64,000 nucleotides of DNA from the NCBI RefSeq assembly GCF_002742625.1, contig NZ_PEBF01000001.1, positions 2,232,001 to 2,296,000 on the forward strand, read 5' to 3'. Below the pieces are notes generated by a model, which saw only the letters and a program-made list of their open reading frames with translations, made no database searches and was not told the origin of the DNA. Made by a program: the position numbers and the translations under genes. Source of the stretch: Caulobacter sp. FWC2. Its GTDB lineage: Bacteria > Pseudomonadota > Alphaproteobacteria > Caulobacterales > Caulobacteraceae. Each line of letters opens with the position of its first letter. The first letter of the stretch is position 1. Below, one piece after another: positions 48,689 to 59,337 of the stretch.

Positions 48689-51430
48689 TCAAGACGAGGC
48701 CATCGGTCCTGGACGGTCCGACTGGGCCCCGCAGGTGTCGCAAACGGTCATGCCGCCACGCTTGGTCAGCGAGAGATCGCCGCAGGCCGGGCACATCTCA
48801 CCCTCGGCGCCGGGACGATCCTGGCCTTCCACGCGCCGGCGGCCGAACGAGGCGAAGACCAGGTTGTCATGCGCGGCGCCGCGCGAAAAACCCTTTGAAA
48901 TGAACAGACTGGCCGGCACGGGAGCAGCCTCGGCCTCGTCGAGCTCGTCGCCCGGGCGGCCCTTGCCCGCGCCCAGGCCGTCGGCGTTGAACTCGCCCGG
49001 ATCGCCATTGGCCAGGTCGTCGCGGCCCAGATACGACACGCCCAACTCTCGGAAGACATAGTCCAGGATCGAGGTCGCCGACTTGATCGAGTCGTTGCCG
49101 GTGACCGGGCCCGCCGGTTCGAACTTGGTGTAGACGAAGGCGTCGACGAACTCGTGCAACGGCACGCCGTGTTGCAGGCCCAGAGAAACGGCGATGGCGA
49201 AGTTGTTCATCAGGCTGCGGAAGGCCGCGCCTTCCTTGTGCATGTCGATGAACAGCTCGCCCAGCTCGCCGTCCTCGTACTCGCCGGTATGCAGATAGAC
49301 CTTGTGGCCGCCGACAGCCGCCTTCTGGATGTAGCCCTTGCGGCGATCGGGCAGGCGGCGGCGCGAGCGATCGCGCTCGACGATCTTCTCGACCACCCGC
49401 TCGGTGACGACAGGATCGCGCGCCATCTGTTCGCGAAGGGGCGTAGCGGCGCGTGGCGCTTCGGCGGCGGGCTCGTCGGGCAGGTTTAGCTTGAAGTCGG
49501 TCGGGGCGGCGGCGCGCTGCAGACGCAGCGCTCGAATCCCGGAGCGGGCGGCGGCGGCCTGGGCGCGGACGGCGTCGGCCGGACGGCTGTCGAAAGGCAC
49601 GGGGATCGGGACCGCAGTCGGCAGACAGGCGAAGGCCTCGACGGCGGCCAGCATGGCCAGGCGATCAGCCAGGACCGGCGCCTCGACCGACTTGAAGGCC
49701 TCGCGCAACTCCGGGTTCAGGGCTTCGCAGTCGCCCAGCGAACCTGCGCCCAGGGCGTGGCGCTCGGCGGCGGCGATTTCGGCGGCCGAGAAGTCGGCGA
49801 AGGCCAGGGTGTCGAAGTCGCGGCGGGCCACGTCCTCAGCCGAGGCGCCCAGCACGTCGCGCAGGAAGCCCGCGCCGATCACGGCCGGGGCGAAGGCGGC
49901 GCGCATGCCATGGTTCTCGCGAAGAGCGTGCTCGGCCTTCTCGATCTCGTGAGCGGTGAAGCCGCGCGCCTGCAGCATGGCGTGGTCGATCGCGGGGCTT
50001 TCCGCCAGCGAGCCAAGGCCCAGGGCGTGGCGCCGGGCGGCGTCCAGGTCGGCGCCTTCGCTGGACAGGGCCTCGAAGGTGGCGGCGCTGAAGGTCGGCA
50101 GCAGGAAGCCGTCGGCGGTCTGGGCGACCGACACCGGCGACATGGCGCCCGCAGGGCCGACCGGAGCGCCGCCGAGGCGCAGGCTGGCCTCCAGGTCCTC
50201 GAACGGACCGACCAGGGCGGCCGAGCGCAGGCCGTGCTTGCGGGCCAGGGCGTGGGCGGTGGCCAGGGCGGCGGCGGCCTCGGTAGCCAGGGCCGAGCGC
50301 AAGGCTGCAGCGCGGACCCGGCGCTCGGCCAGGGTCTTGAGCACGCTTTGCTTGTCCTGCGCGAAGGCGGCGTCCGGACCCATGACGGCGGCGGCCTCGG
50401 CGCTGGCCGACAACGCCGCGCCGACCGCGAGGGCCCAGAGGACGGCCGCGCCGTCTCGGCCCTCGATGCTGGTCTGGGCCCAGCCTTGGCTCAGCAGGCA
50501 GTCGCCGACCCCGGCCAGGCCGAGGCGGGCGGGGCGCTCGCCGCGCTCCAGCTCCAGGGCCGTGGCCCACAGGTGGCAGACATAGGTGAAGCGCTCGACG
50601 TCGAAGCCGTCGGCGTCCAGGAAGGCGCTGGCGTCGATGGCCGCGCCGATCTCGACGCCGCGCGACAGAAGCTCGGCGTCCACCGGCGACAGGGCCAGGG
50701 TGAGGGCGCTGGTCTCCCAGCCGACCTGGGCGGCGAAGGCGGCGGCCTCGTTGCCCGCGGCCACGTCCTGACGCGACGCCGAGGTGACCATCGCCATCTC
50801 CGCCACGACCGATGGCTCGGCCAGGGGCGTGCGCGGGGCGTCGGCCGTGGCGATGGCGTCGAGGATGGTGCGGTCGTCTGCGCCCAGTTCGCGGGCCTTG
50901 CGGGCGGCTCGGGCCAGGGCGGGGTTCTTGCGGACGTCGGCGCAGGCGCGCGGATCGCCCGAGCAGCGGCGGACCGCGTCGGCCACCTGGGCCAGGGCGG
51001 CGTCCAGCCGTGCCGAGGCCTGAGCAGCAAGCGCGCGGCCACGGCGACGGCCCAGGCTCTGCCTGACGATGCTCTGGAACTCGAATTCGGCGATCTCGGG
51101 CAACAGGTCCAGGCCCGCCTGGCCGCCGGTCGGCGTGGCGATCCCCGACAGCATGGTCGCCAGCAGGGCCTCGCGGAAGGCGCTGGCGTCGGCCTTGTCA
51201 CCGAACAGGCCGCGCGCCAGGCCAGCCTGGGCCACGCGCTCGGCGTAGCGGGCCGGGCCGCCACCCAGCGCGGCCTTTGGCTCGATCTCGCCGGCCCAGT
51301 CCAGCCAGGCCTCGACGCGGGCGTCGCTCCAGGCGCTGGGCGCGGAGACCACGACGATCTCGTCGGCGCGCTCGAGGTCGCGCCACTCCATCGCGGGAAC
51401 ACTTCCGGCGGCTTTGGCGGGGGTGCGCAT
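48689..51430 (-). CDS. Degenerate class II ribonucleotide reductase (NrdJ) homologue, predicted catalytically inactive
   Basis: A 913-aa protein homologous to alphaproteobacterial B12-dependent RNR over much of its length. The C-terminal third is clear: [11 protein letters not shown](T/I)QKA (691-704), [16 protein letters not shown] (707-721), [21 protein letters not shown] (725-745, given in part), [21 protein letters not shown] (TSCPD domain) and the zinc ribbon CPACG-CDTCG (880-901). The middle also aligns with NrdJ ([61 protein letters not shown]). The NPCSE and CNLASLNL catalytic blocks are absent; the matching region reads [11 protein letters not shown] with no cysteine. Length is about 300 residues short of a typical NrdJ. 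I predict a structural or regulatory role. Confidence 0.82.
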   Translation of the reverse strand: MRTPAKAAGSVPAMEWRDLERADEIVVVSAPSAWSDARVEAWLDWAGEIEPKAALGGGPARYAERVAQAGLARGLFGDKADASAFREALLATMLSGIATPTGGQAGLDLLPEIAEFEFQSIVRQSLGRRRGRALAAQASARLDAALAQVADAVRRCSGDPRACADVRKNPALARAARKARELGADDRTILDAIATADAPRTPLAEPSVVAEMAMVTSASRQDVAAGNEAAAFAAQVGWETSALTLALSPVDAELLSRGVEIGAAIDASAFLDADGFDVERFTYVCHLWATALELERGERPARLGLAGVGDCLLSQGWAQTSIEGRDGAAVLWALAVGAALSASAEAAAVMGPDAAFAQDKQSVLKTLAERRVRAAALRSALATEAAAALATAHALARKHGLRSAALVGPFEDLEASLRLGGAPVGPAGAMSPVSVAQTADGFLLPTFSAATFEALSSEGADLDAARRHALGLGSLAESPAIDHAMLQARGFTAHEIEKAEHALRENHGMRAAFAPAVIGAGFLRDVLGASAEDVARRDFDTLAFADFSAAEIAAAERHALGAGSLGDCEALNPELREAFKSVEAPVLADRLAMLAAVEAFACLPTAVPIPVPFDSRPADAVRAQAAAARSGIRALRLQRAAAPTDFKLNLPDEPAAEAPRAATPLREQMARDPVVTERVVEKIVERDRSRRRLPDRRKGYIQKAAVGGHKVYLHTGEYEDGELGELFIDMHKEGAAFRSLMNNFAIAVSLGLQHGVPLHEFVDAFVYTKFEPAGPVTGNDSIKSATSILDYVFRELGVSYLGRDDLANGDPGEFNADGLGAGKGRPGDELDEAEAAPVPASLFISKGFSRGAAHDNLVFASFGRRRVEGQDRPGAEGEMCPACGDLSLTKRGGMTVCDTCGAQSDRPGPMASS

Positions 51431-51618
51431 GGGCGAGTTCCGGATCTGGTCGGCCAGTCTGATGTCTTACCAAGTTCCTAACGGCTGATTCCGTGCCGCT
51501 GGGATGCGCGTAAGGTCGCACCCCACGCTAGAACCTTGATCGCCGAGCCTCAATAGATGTTGCGGGTGCGGGGGCTCTAATCCACAAGATGTTGAAGTTG
51601 CGGCAGACGGCGCGACGC

Positions 51619-51647
51619 TGGACGCTGAGGGCGCGAAACCCTATAGT
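51619..51647 (+). promoter_or_regulatory. Possible promoter of the NDUFA12-like gene
   Basis: TGGACG (51619-51624) and CTATAGT (51641-51647) lie 16 bases apart, 36 bases before the start. The -10 is good and the -35 is partial. The rest of the 252-base gap to the divergent NrdJ-like gene shows no gene. Confidence 0.4.
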
Positions 51648-51682
51648 CCGGCCGCTTCGCCGTGCGTGTCGCGGCCTGCTGA

Positions 51683-52117
51683 GTGCGCCTTCTGGGCCTT
51701 ATAAATTCGGGTGCGAACGTAGTGCTGAAAGCGATCTTCACGTGGTGGAACGGCGCGACCATTGGTCAGCGTTTCCACATCGGCCGCCGCGGCGTGTTTG
51801 TCGGCAAGGACGATTACGGCAACAGCTACTTCGAAGCCCGCGACAACAGCGACAGCTATGACGCGCGCAAGCGCCGCTGGGTGATCTACAGCGGCTATGC
51901 CGAGGCCTCCAAGGTTCCGCCGGACTGGAGCGGCTGGCTGCACTACACCTTTGACGAAGTCCCCACTCAGACGCCGCTGAACCGTCGCGACTGGGAGAAG
52001 GATCACATCCCGAACCTGACCGGCACCGTGCACGCCTGGCGCCCGAAGGGCTCGCTGACCCGTGGCGGCGAGCGCGCGGCCGCGACCAGCGACTACGAAG
52101 CCTGGAAGCCGGAATAG
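51683..52117 (+). CDS. NADH:ubiquinone oxidoreductase accessory subunit, NDUFA12 (B17.2) family
   Basis: Alphaproteobacterial homologue of the mitochondrial complex I subunit NDUFA12, which binds the matrix-facing arm. The 144-aa protein has the family blocks FTWWNGATIGQRF, RGVFVGKDDYGNSYFEA, RRWVIYSGYAEASKVPPDW and GWLHYTFDEVP. The start is GTG at 51683; a later GTG at 51722 would remove 13 residues. It is 5 bases upstream of the DUF2155 gene, an arrangement common in alphaproteobacteria, far from the nuo operon. Confidence 0.9.
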   Translation: MRLLGLINSGANVVLKAIFTWWNGATIGQRFHIGRRGVFVGKDDYGNSYFEARDNSDSYDARKRRWVIYSGYAEASKVPPDWSGWLHYTFDEVPTQTPLNRRDWEKDHIPNLTGTVHAWRPKGSLTRGGERAAATSDYEAWKPE

Positions 52118-52122
52118 TCTCG

Positions 52123-52800
52123 ATGGCCCGCCGGGCGTCCCTGGTCGCCAAAGTCACGGCCCTTGGTGCGGTCCTGTCCGGCCTGGCCGTGACGGGCGCC
52201 GCCGTGGCGCGCCAGAACAGCGCCCCGCAGGCCCAGACCCCGCCCGCGGCCGTCCAGGCCCCGGTCGCGCCGGCTCCGCGCCCCGTCACGCCCGCGCCGA
52301 CGCCGGGCGAGTTGCGTCCGGCTCAGCCGACCACGGTGTCGCCTGCGGTCGCCAATCCCGTTCCCCCGGCTTCGCCGCCGCCCGCCACGGCGACCACGCC
52401 GAAGGCGGCCGCGACGACCCCGGCCAAGCCGCCCGAGCCGGCCAAGCGCCAGCGCTACACGATCGCCATCCTGCAGGCTCTGGACAAGGTCACGACCGAG
52501 ACCATGCGGTTCGAGGTCCCGGTCGGTCAGCCGATCCGCTACAAGACCCTGATCTTCACCGTCCGCGCCTGCGAGACCGCCGCCGCCGACGAGGTGGCGC
52601 CGGAGACGGCGGCCTATGTAGTGGTCGACACCCAGCCCAAGGCCCAGGCCGGCCGCGCCGCGCCGCCCGGACGTCAGGTCTACAAGGGTTGGATGTACGC
52701 CAGCTCGCCGGGCCTGAACCCGCTGCAGCATCCGGTCTATGACGCCTGGCTGATCGCCTGCAAGCAGACGATCCCGGTCGCGCCACCCGCCAAGCCGTAG
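52123..52800 (+). CDS. DUF2155-domain exported protein
   Basis: A 225-aa protein with a signal peptide (about 1-30, [20 protein letters not shown]), a Pro/Ala/Thr-rich linker (35-110) and a conserved C-terminal domain: [58 protein letters not shown] and WLIACK. Two conserved cysteines (in RACET and IACKQ) could form a disulfide. The function of DUF2155 is not known; its constant place beside NDUFA12 hints at the inner membrane or complex I. Its 3' end overlaps aat by 64 bases. Confidence 0.85.
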   Translation: MARRASLVAKVTALGAVLSGLAVTGAAVARQNSAPQAQTPPAAVQAPVAPAPRPVTPAPTPGELRPAQPTTVSPAVANPVPPASPPPATATTPKAAATTPAKPPEPAKRQRYTIAILQALDKVTTETMRFEVPVGQPIRYKTLIFTVRACETAAADEVAPETAAYVVVDTQPKAQAGRAAPPGRQVYKGWMYASSPGLNPLQHPVYDAWLIACKQTIPVAPPAKP

Positions 52801-53390
52801 AAGTCGCCCTGGACCGTCAAGGCCTTGGCCAGCCGTCGGCGATAGTCCACGCGGCTGATCTCGACCGTGCCGAACTGCGTCAGGTGCTCGGTCAGGAACT
52901 GGGTGTCCAGCAGCTGGTAGCCGCCAGCCAGCATCCGCGCCACCAGATGCACCAGCGCCACCTTGCTGGCGTCGCGCGCGGTCGAGAACATGCTCTCGCC
53001 GAAGAACGCCCCGCCCAGTGAGACGCCATAGAGGCCGCCGACCATCTCGTCGCCCAGCCAGGTCTCGACGCTGTGGGCCAGACCCCGCGCATAGAGCTGG
53101 CCGTAGAGGCGTTGGATGGGGTGGTTGATCCAGGTCTCGACCCGCCCGGGTCTTGAGGCCGCGCACGCTTCCACGACCGCGTCGAAGGCGGTGTCGATCC
53201 GCACCTCGTACGGCCCGTTGCGGACCGTGCGGGCCAAGCGCTTGGGTATGTGAAAGTCCCCGAGCGGCAGGACGCCCCGCCGCTCGGGATCGATCAGGAA
53301 GAGGCTTTCGTCCTCGCGGGCGTCCGCCATGGGGAAGACGCCGCGCGCGTAGCAGGCGATCAGATCGTCGACCGTGAAGGCGTCGTCCAT
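52737..53390 (-). CDS. aat: Leucyl/phenylalanyl-tRNA--protein transferase
   Basis: Adds Leu or Phe from tRNA to the N-terminus of proteins with N-terminal Arg or Lys, marking them for ClpS-ClpAP (N-degron pathway). The 217-aa protein has [57 protein letters not shown] (shown in part), [18 protein letters not shown] and [15 protein letters not shown]. It is 13 bases downstream of accC on the same strand, and its 3' end runs into the convergent DUF2155 gene. Confidence 0.96.
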   Translation of the reverse strand: MDDAFTVDDLIACYARGVFPMADAREDESLFLIDPERRGVLPLGDFHIPKRLARTVRNGPYEVRIDTAFDAVVEACAASRPGRVETWINHPIQRLYGQLYARGLAHSVETWLGDEMVGGLYGVSLGGAFFGESMFSTARDASKVALVHLVARMLAGGYQLLDTQFLTEHLTQFGTVEISRVDYRRRLAKALTVQGDFYGLAGGATGIVCLQAISQAS

Positions 53391-53403
53391 CGCTGTTCCG
53401 GAC

Positions 53404-54750
<1,347 letters not shown>

Positions 54751-54755
54751 GAGCG

Positions 54756-55262
54756 TTACTCGATGACGACGAGAGGCTCGCCGAACTCGACGGGCTGGGC
54801 GTCGGCGACCAGGATCTCGATGACCTTGCCGGCCTTCGTCGCCGCGATCGGGTTCATCGTCTTCATGGCTTCGACGATCAGCAGCGTCTGGCCGGCCGAA
54901 ACGCTGTCGCCGACCTTGACGAAGGCGTCCGCGCCCGGCTGGGGCGACAGATAGACGGTGCCGACCATCGGCGACTTCACGGCGTCGCCACGGGCGGCGG
55001 CCGGAGCCGGAGCGGCCTCGACGGCGGCGGGCGCTGCAGGCGCGGCGGCGACCGGCGCCGGGGCGTAGGCCGGGGCGGCAGCCTGGACGTAGTTGACCGG
55101 GGGCGCGGTCAGTTCGCGGGCCACGCGGATCTTCAGGCCGCCGTGTTCGACCTCGATCTCCGTGAGGCCCGTGTCCTTCAGGATGTCCGCGATCTTGCGG
55201 ACCAGACGGGCGTCGATGGCCGGAGCTTCGACCGGCTCGGCGGGGGCCTTGGGGTTCGACAT
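54756..55262 (-). CDS. accB: Acetyl-CoA carboxylase, biotin carboxyl carrier protein
   Basis: Carries the biotin that shuttles CO2 between AccC and AccA/AccD. The 168 aa have an N-terminal domain ([22 protein letters not shown]), an Ala/Pro linker (about 60-95) and the biotinyl domain ([20 protein letters not shown]) with the biotin lysine in EAMKTMNPI. The usual motif is EAMK(M/L)MN; threonine here is a mild change. It precedes accC and follows aroQ on one strand. Confidence 0.97.
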   Translation of the reverse strand: MSNPKAPAEPVEAPAIDARLVRKIADILKDTGLTEIEVEHGGLKIRVARELTAPPVNYVQAAAPAYAPAPVAAAPAAPAAVEAAPAPAAARGDAVKSPMVGTVYLSPQPGADAFVKVGDSVSAGQTLLIVEAMKTMNPIAATKAGKVIEILVADAQPVEFGEPLVVIE

Positions 55263-55323
55263 GGAAGCTTACCTTGTTCTCTTGAGCGCCTCGGCGGCGG
55301 AAAAACGCCGGGCGTTATCGTTG

Positions 55324-55764
55324 TTAAACGCGGATCAGGCCGAAAGCAGCCTCAAGCGCCAGTTCATAACTCGCCGCGCCGAAGCCGGAGACGATCCCGG
55401 TCGCGGCCAGCGAAACGAAGGTGTGGCGGCGGAATTCCTCCCTCGCCGCCGGGTTGGACAGGTGGCACTCGATCACCGGAATGCTCAAGGCCTTGAGCGC
55501 ATCCAGAAGCGCGATCGAGGTGTGGCCGTAGCCAGCCGGATTGATGATCAGCGCCGAGGCCGACTCACGCGCCTCGTGCACCCAATCGATCAGCACACCC
55601 TCATGGTTGGACTGGCGGAAGACCACCTCGACGCCGCGCGAAGCCGCCCGCGCCTCACAGCGCGTCCGGACATCCTCGAGCGTGTCCTTGCCGTAAATCT
55701 CAGGCTCGCGGGTCCCCAACAGGTTGAGGTTAGGTCCGCTCAGCACGTGGATCGGTTTTACCAT
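55324..55764 (-). CDS. aroQ: 3-dehydroquinate dehydratase, type II
   Basis: Third step of the shikimate pathway. The 146-aa dodecameric type shows [18 protein letters not shown] with the catalytic tyrosine, [35 protein letters not shown] and [14 protein letters not shown] with the catalytic histidine. It heads the aroQ-accB-accC-aat run, behind a good promoter. The accB start follows 61 bases later. Confidence 0.96.
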   Translation of the reverse strand: MVKPIHVLSGPNLNLLGTREPEIYGKDTLEDVRTRCEARAASRGVEVVFRQSNHEGVLIDWVHEARESASALIINPAGYGHTSIALLDALKALSIPVIECHLSNPAAREEFRRHTFVSLAATGIVSGFGAASYELALEAAFGLIRV

Positions 55765-55792
55765 GCGGCTCCGCCGTCGATTCCGAGGGTCT

Positions 55793-55819
55793 TGTATAGC
55801 CGGTTCCGCCGGGTCACAA
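55793..55819 (-). promoter_or_regulatory. aroQ-accB-accC promoter
   Basis: On the minus strand TTGTGAC (55819-55813) and GCTATACA (55800-55793) are separated by 12 bases. This closely fits the Caulobacter pattern TTGACGS-N10-14-GCTANAWC and gives a short leader, about 20 bases, for aroQ. Confidence 0.7.
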
Positions 55820-55842
55820 GCACGGCTCGCTTCGGAGGTGAG

Positions 55843-56043
55843 ATGAGGCTTTTACTGAACGGGGAAGAGCGGGACGTGGCCGACGTCGTCACGATCGCCG
55901 ATCTGGTGGGCGCCCTGGGCCTGGACGCCCGCAAGGTGGCCGTCGAGCGCAACCTCGAAATCGCGCCGCGCTCGACCTATGCCCACACGGAGTTGGCGGA
56001 CGGCGACCGCATCGAGATCGTGACGTTTATCGGCGGCGGTTGA
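55843..56043 (+). CDS. thiS: Sulfur carrier protein ThiS
   Basis: Ubiquitin-like protein that carries the sulfur used to build the thiazole of thiamine. The 66-aa protein starts [12 protein letters not shown], keeps the beta-grasp core ([20 protein letters not shown], shown up to a point) and ends in the required GG (VTFIGGG). CGGAGGTGAG precedes the ATG at 55843. It is 45 bases upstream of thiG and diverges from aroQ. Confidence 0.94.
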   Translation: MRLLLNGEERDVADVVTIADLVGALGLDARKVAVERNLEIAPRSTYAHTELADGDRIEIVTFIGGG

Positions 56044-56088
56044 TCCTCCGCATTTGAAACGCCGGCTTCCCGGGCGTAAACCACCCCC

Positions 56089-56901
56089 ATGAACGCGCAT
56101 GTTTCCCCCGACACCGTCTCGACGCCGGACACCGAAGAAACCTGGACCGTCGCCGGCCGCACCTTCCGCTCGCGCCTGATCGTCGGCACGGGCAAGTACA
56201 AGGACTATGCGACCAACGCCGCCGCCGCCCGCGCGGCCGGGGCCGAGATCGTCACTGTGGCCGTGCGCCGCGTGAACCTGACCGACCCGACGCAGCCGCT
56301 GCTGGTCGACTACGTCAAGCCCAGCGAATTCACCTATCTGCCCAATACGGCGGGCTGCTTCACCGGCGAGGACGCCGTGCGCACCCTGCGCCTGGCCCGA
56401 GAGGCCGGTGGCTGGGACCTGGTCAAGCTGGAGGTCCTCAGCGACCCCAAGACCCTGTTCCCGGACATGGAAGAGACCCTGCGCTCGCTGAAGCTGCTGG
56501 TCGCCGACGGCTTCCATGTGATGGTCTATTGCTCGGACGATCCGGTCTATGCCCGCAAGTTGGAAGAGGCCGGCGCCGTGGCGATCATGCCGCTGGGCGC
56601 GCCGATCGGCTCGGGCCTGGGCATCCAGAACCGCGTGAACCTGCGGATCATCGTCGAGAACGCCGGCGTGCCCGTGCTGGTCGACGCCGGCGTCGGCACG
56701 GCCTCGGACGCGGCCATCGGCATGGAGCTGGGCTGCGACGCCATCCTGATGAACACCGCCATCGCCGAGGCCAAGGATCCGATCCGCATGGCCAAGGCCA
56801 TGAAGCACGCGGTCATCGCGGGGCGTGAGGCCTATCTCGCCGGCCGGATGCAGAAGCGCCTGTACGCCGATCCGAGCTCGCCGCTGGGCGGGCTGATCTG
56901 A
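56089..56901 (+). CDS. thiG: Thiazole synthase ThiG
   Basis: Forms the thiamine thiazole phosphate from DXP, dehydroglycine and ThiS thiocarboxylate. The 270-aa barrel has [74 protein letters not shown] and [18 protein letters not shown] with [11 protein letters not shown]. The first about 20 residues are a variable extension. DXP supply links it to the isoprenoid gene dxr in this window. thiS-thiG is a two-gene unit here; ThiO/ThiH, ThiC and ThiE are not in view. Confidence 0.97.
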   Translation: MNAHVSPDTVSTPDTEETWTVAGRTFRSRLIVGTGKYKDYATNAAAARAAGAEIVTVAVRRVNLTDPTQPLLVDYVKPSEFTYLPNTAGCFTGEDAVRTLRLAREAGGWDLVKLEVLSDPKTLFPDMEETLRSLKLLVADGFHVMVYCSDDPVYARKLEEAGAVAIMPLGAPIGSGLGIQNRVNLRIIVENAGVPVLVDAGVGTASDAAIGMELGCDAILMNTAIAEAKDPIRMAKAMKHAVIAGREAYLAGRMQKRLYADPSSPLGGLI

Positions 56902-56914
56902 CCTCGGACGCTGA

Positions 56915-57006
56915 AAACCTCGCCCTTCGACAAGCTCAGGGTGAGGTTTTCAAATGATGCGCGGGTGAAGTCGCCCTCATCCTGAGCTTGTCGAAGGACG
57001 AGGGCG
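56915..57006. terminator. Bidirectional terminator region with inverted repeat (thiG / dsbA-like)
   Basis: The convergent gap holds CCTTCGACAAGCTCAGG (56924-56940) and its exact complement CCTGAGCTTGTCGAAGG (56981-56997). Each arm is nested in its own hairpin: AAAACCTC (56915-56922) with GAGGTTTT (56943-56950), and CGCCCTC (56972-56978) with GAGGGCG (57000-57006). The TTTT at 56947-56950 suits termination of thiG. The TTCGACAAGCTCAGG arm resembles a repeat family found in many intergenic regions of GC-rich bacteria. Confidence 0.75.
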
Positions 57007-57011
57007 TCTCC

Positions 57012-57752
57012 TCAGCCCGCCTTCGCCTTGGCCGCGCGCGTCTGGTCGATCGCCAGCTTCAGCGCGTTGATGTCCGCGCCGGGAACCAGGGTGTCGCCGA
57101 CGATGAAGGCCGGGGTGCCCGACAGTTGCAGGGTCTTGGCCAGGGTGTCGGTGTCAGCCAGATGCTGAGTCACGGCCTCGCTCTCGCCGGCGGCCTTGGC
57201 CCTGGTCATGTCGATGCCAAGACCAGCGGCGATCCGCAGGGCGGCGGCGGCGTCCAGGGCGTTCTCGGCCATCAGCGCCTTGTAGAGCTCCAGGCTCTTG
57301 CCCTGGTCCTTGGCGCCCAGCGCCAGGCGGGCGGCGGCTTCGCTGTCGTGGCCGAAGATCACGAAGTCCTTCAGCACCAGGCGGACGTCCGGGTTCTTCT
57401 GGACCAGCTCGACGATCTCGGGCGCGGCGTGGCGGCAATAGCCGCAGCGATAGTCGAAGAACTCGGTGACGGTGATCGAGCCGTTCGGATTGATGACGAT
57501 GTCGCGCGGGTCGCGCTCGATGGCCTGGCGATACTGGCCAATGGCCTTCTGGGCCGAGGCGGTCTGCTGGGCGGCCTGCTTCTCCTGCAGCTTCTGGCTG
57601 GCCTCCATCAGCACCTCGGGGTGCTCCAGCAGATAGGCGCGGACCTTTTCCCCGAAGGCCTTGTCGGGCTTGGCCGGGCCGCAGCCGGCGAGAACCATGC
57701 CGGTGACGGCCAGGGGGAGAGCGAGGGTCGCGGCGCGACGGAGCAGGGTCAT
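57012..57752 (-). CDS. DsbA-family thiol:disulfide lipoprotein
   Basis: A 246-aa exported thioredoxin-fold protein. The N-terminus is a lipoprotein signal with lipobox VLAG-C24. A charged coiled segment (about 30-85, PEVLMEASQKLQEKQ) precedes the active site CGYC (103-106, FFDYRCGYCRH), and the cis-proline loop is SGTPAF. This layout fits the DsbA/DsbG-like group such as Com1 or ScsC-like proteins. It may form or shuffle disulfides in outer-membrane and periplasmic proteins. It is 30 bases after the M48 protease gene on the same strand, so the two probably form an operon. Confidence 0.87.
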   Translation of the reverse strand: MTLLRRAATLALPLAVTGMVLAGCGPAKPDKAFGEKVRAYLLEHPEVLMEASQKLQEKQAAQQTASAQKAIGQYRQAIERDPRDIVINPNGSITVTEFFDYRCGYCRHAAPEIVELVQKNPDVRLVLKDFVIFGHDSEAAARLALGAKDQGKSLELYKALMAENALDAAAALRIAAGLGIDMTRAKAAGESEAVTQHLADTDTLAKTLQLSGTPAFIVGDTLVPGADINALKLAIDQTRAAKAKAG

Positions 57753-57782
57753 ACGAATCTCGGACGTGGAGGGGAAAGTGGC

Positions 57783-59195
57783 TTAGAGGCCAGGGGTCGA
57801 TTGAGCCACGCTGTCCTTGGCCAGGTCCTTCAGGTCCTGGTTGGAGGGGCGCGAGGCCAGGACGATGTCGGTGGCGCGGCGCCAGTCGGGGGTGTTTTTG
57901 GTCAGAAGCTCGCGGGCCCGCATGGCGAAGACCCGGGCCTCGCGCACGGCGCCCAGCGAATAGTACTGCTCGGCGGTGGCCAGGCGCGCCTCGCCGTCCT
58001 TCTTCTGAGTGTCGTAGGCCTGGGCCAGCAGGCGCCAGGTCACCGAGTTGTCGGGATCGTTCAGCAGGCTGCGCTTGAGCTCCTGGACGCCTTCCTCGAT
58101 CTTCTTGGGGTCGTTCAGGTTGATCAGGGTCTGGCCGAGATTGACGCGTAGCAGGGCCGCGTCGGGCTTCAGCTGCACCGACTTGCGCTGCGGCTCCTCG
58201 GCCAGGGCCACCCGGTTGAACTCGAACAGGATCTGCCCCTTCAGCTCCCACAGGTAGGGATTGTCCGGGTGGTCGGCGATCAACGGCTCCAGCAGCTGCA
58301 GGGCCCGGTCGGGCTCCTTCATCTGGTAGTAGGCGATGGCGCGCGCGTAGCGGGCCGGAAAGCCGGTGTCGCTCTCCTTGTACTTCATCAAGGCGATCTG
58401 CGGGTTCAGGAACCCTTCCAGCTTGGCCTTCATGATCTCGTGCTGGGCCAGATCCTCCGGCGTGTCCACGGCGCTGTAGTGCGGCTGGCGTTCGACGCGG
58501 CTGCGCAGCACCTCGATCCGTTCGGACGACAGGGGGTGGCTGCGGAAATATTCGTAGCGGCGGGCCTGATCGAAGACTTCCTGATAGCGGAAGTTGTCGA
58601 AGAACTCGACGAGACCCCGGCCCGACTGGCCGGTGGCTTCCAGAAACCCGGCGCCGGCCTGGTCGGCGCGTGATTCCTGTTCGCGGCTGTAGCCGAGAGC
58701 GCCCAGCGCGCCAGCATACTGGGCGTTGCCCAGCAGGACGGCGGCGCCGTCCGCGGACCCGGCTAGAGCGGCCAGGACGCCCAGGCCCATGGTCAGGATC
58801 ATGGGCTTGAGGCCCGCGCGCGTCATCTCGCCCGAGCGGATCGGGTGGCCGCCGGCCAGGTGTCCGGTTTCGTGGGCGATGACGCCGCGCAGCTGGTTTG
58901 GATTTTCGGTCTGCAGGATCAGACCGGTGTTCAGGCCCATCTGCAGGCCCTGGGTCGCGAAGGCGTTCAGCGACTTGTCGCCGACGATCAGGATGCGCAC
59001 GGTCCTGGGATCCAGGCCCGCCGCCGCATAGATCGGGTCGGCGTCGTGGTGGAGGATTTCCTCGATCTCGGTGTCCCGGATCAGGGAGGGGCTATCCTGG
59101 GCCAGGGCGACCTGGGGAACTCCGGACGCGAGCACGGCCAGCGCGGACAAAGCCACGCCGAGTCGCCTCCCAGCTTGCCCGCTACGCGAGGTCAT
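57783..59195 (-). CDS. Periplasmic M48 metalloprotease with TPR repeats (BepA-like)
   Basis: A 470-aa protein resembling BepA/YfgC, which degrades misfolded barrels at the BAM complex. A signal peptide ends near VALAQ (about residue 33). The zinc site is HETGH (H108, E109, H112) with the third ligand in SREQESRADQAG. TPR-like helices fill about 300-450 (YARAIAYYQMKEPDRALQLLE, LRVNLGQTLINLNDP, shown in parts). I start at 59195 because GGAG precedes it and the longer frame has no signal-like start. It sits upstream of the DsbA-like gene. Confidence 0.88.
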   Translation of the reverse strand: MTSRSGQAGRRLGVALSALAVLASGVPQVALAQDSPSLIRDTEIEEILHHDADPIYAAAGLDPRTVRILIVGDKSLNAFATQGLQMGLNTGLILQTENPNQLRGVIAHETGHLAGGHPIRSGEMTRAGLKPMILTMGLGVLAALAGSADGAAVLLGNAQYAGALGALGYSREQESRADQAGAGFLEATGQSGRGLVEFFDNFRYQEVFDQARRYEYFRSHPLSSERIEVLRSRVERQPHYSAVDTPEDLAQHEIMKAKLEGFLNPQIALMKYKESDTGFPARYARAIAYYQMKEPDRALQLLEPLIADHPDNPYLWELKGQILFEFNRVALAEEPQRKSVQLKPDAALLRVNLGQTLINLNDPKKIEEGVQELKRSLLNDPDNSVTWRLLAQAYDTQKKDGEARLATAEQYYSLGAVREARVFAMRARELLTKNTPDWRRATDIVLASRPSNQDLKDLAKDSVAQSTPGL

Positions 59196-59295
59196 TGAGT
59201 GATCTCCAGATCGCGCCCCCGCGAACCACGACCAGTCTAACTTGGAAGTCGGAGACGAGGGAACAAGGGTCTCGCTTCGGCTTCGCGACGATTTA

Positions 59296-59323
59296 GGCCC
59301 GCGCATCTTTCGACACGCGGGCC
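59296..59323 (-). terminator. rne terminator candidate
   Basis: GGCCCGCG (59296-59303) pairs with CGCGGGCC (59316-59323) 15 bases past the rne stop. The downstream tract on the minus strand is only TAAAT, so termination is likely partial or Rho-assisted. Confidence 0.6.
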
Positions 59324-59337
59324 CTCATCAGGTCAGC

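Noticed and set aside
55093..56043. Long plus-strand frame ending with ThiS
   Set aside because: Only the last 66 codons match ThiS; the rest is antisense to aroQ and accB.
56924..56997. Inverted repeat with CCTTCGACAAGCTCAGG arms as the ends of an insertion element
   Set aside because: Only 40 bases lie between the arms, with no ORF or target duplication; a bidirectional terminator or dispersed intergenic repeat is a simpler reading.
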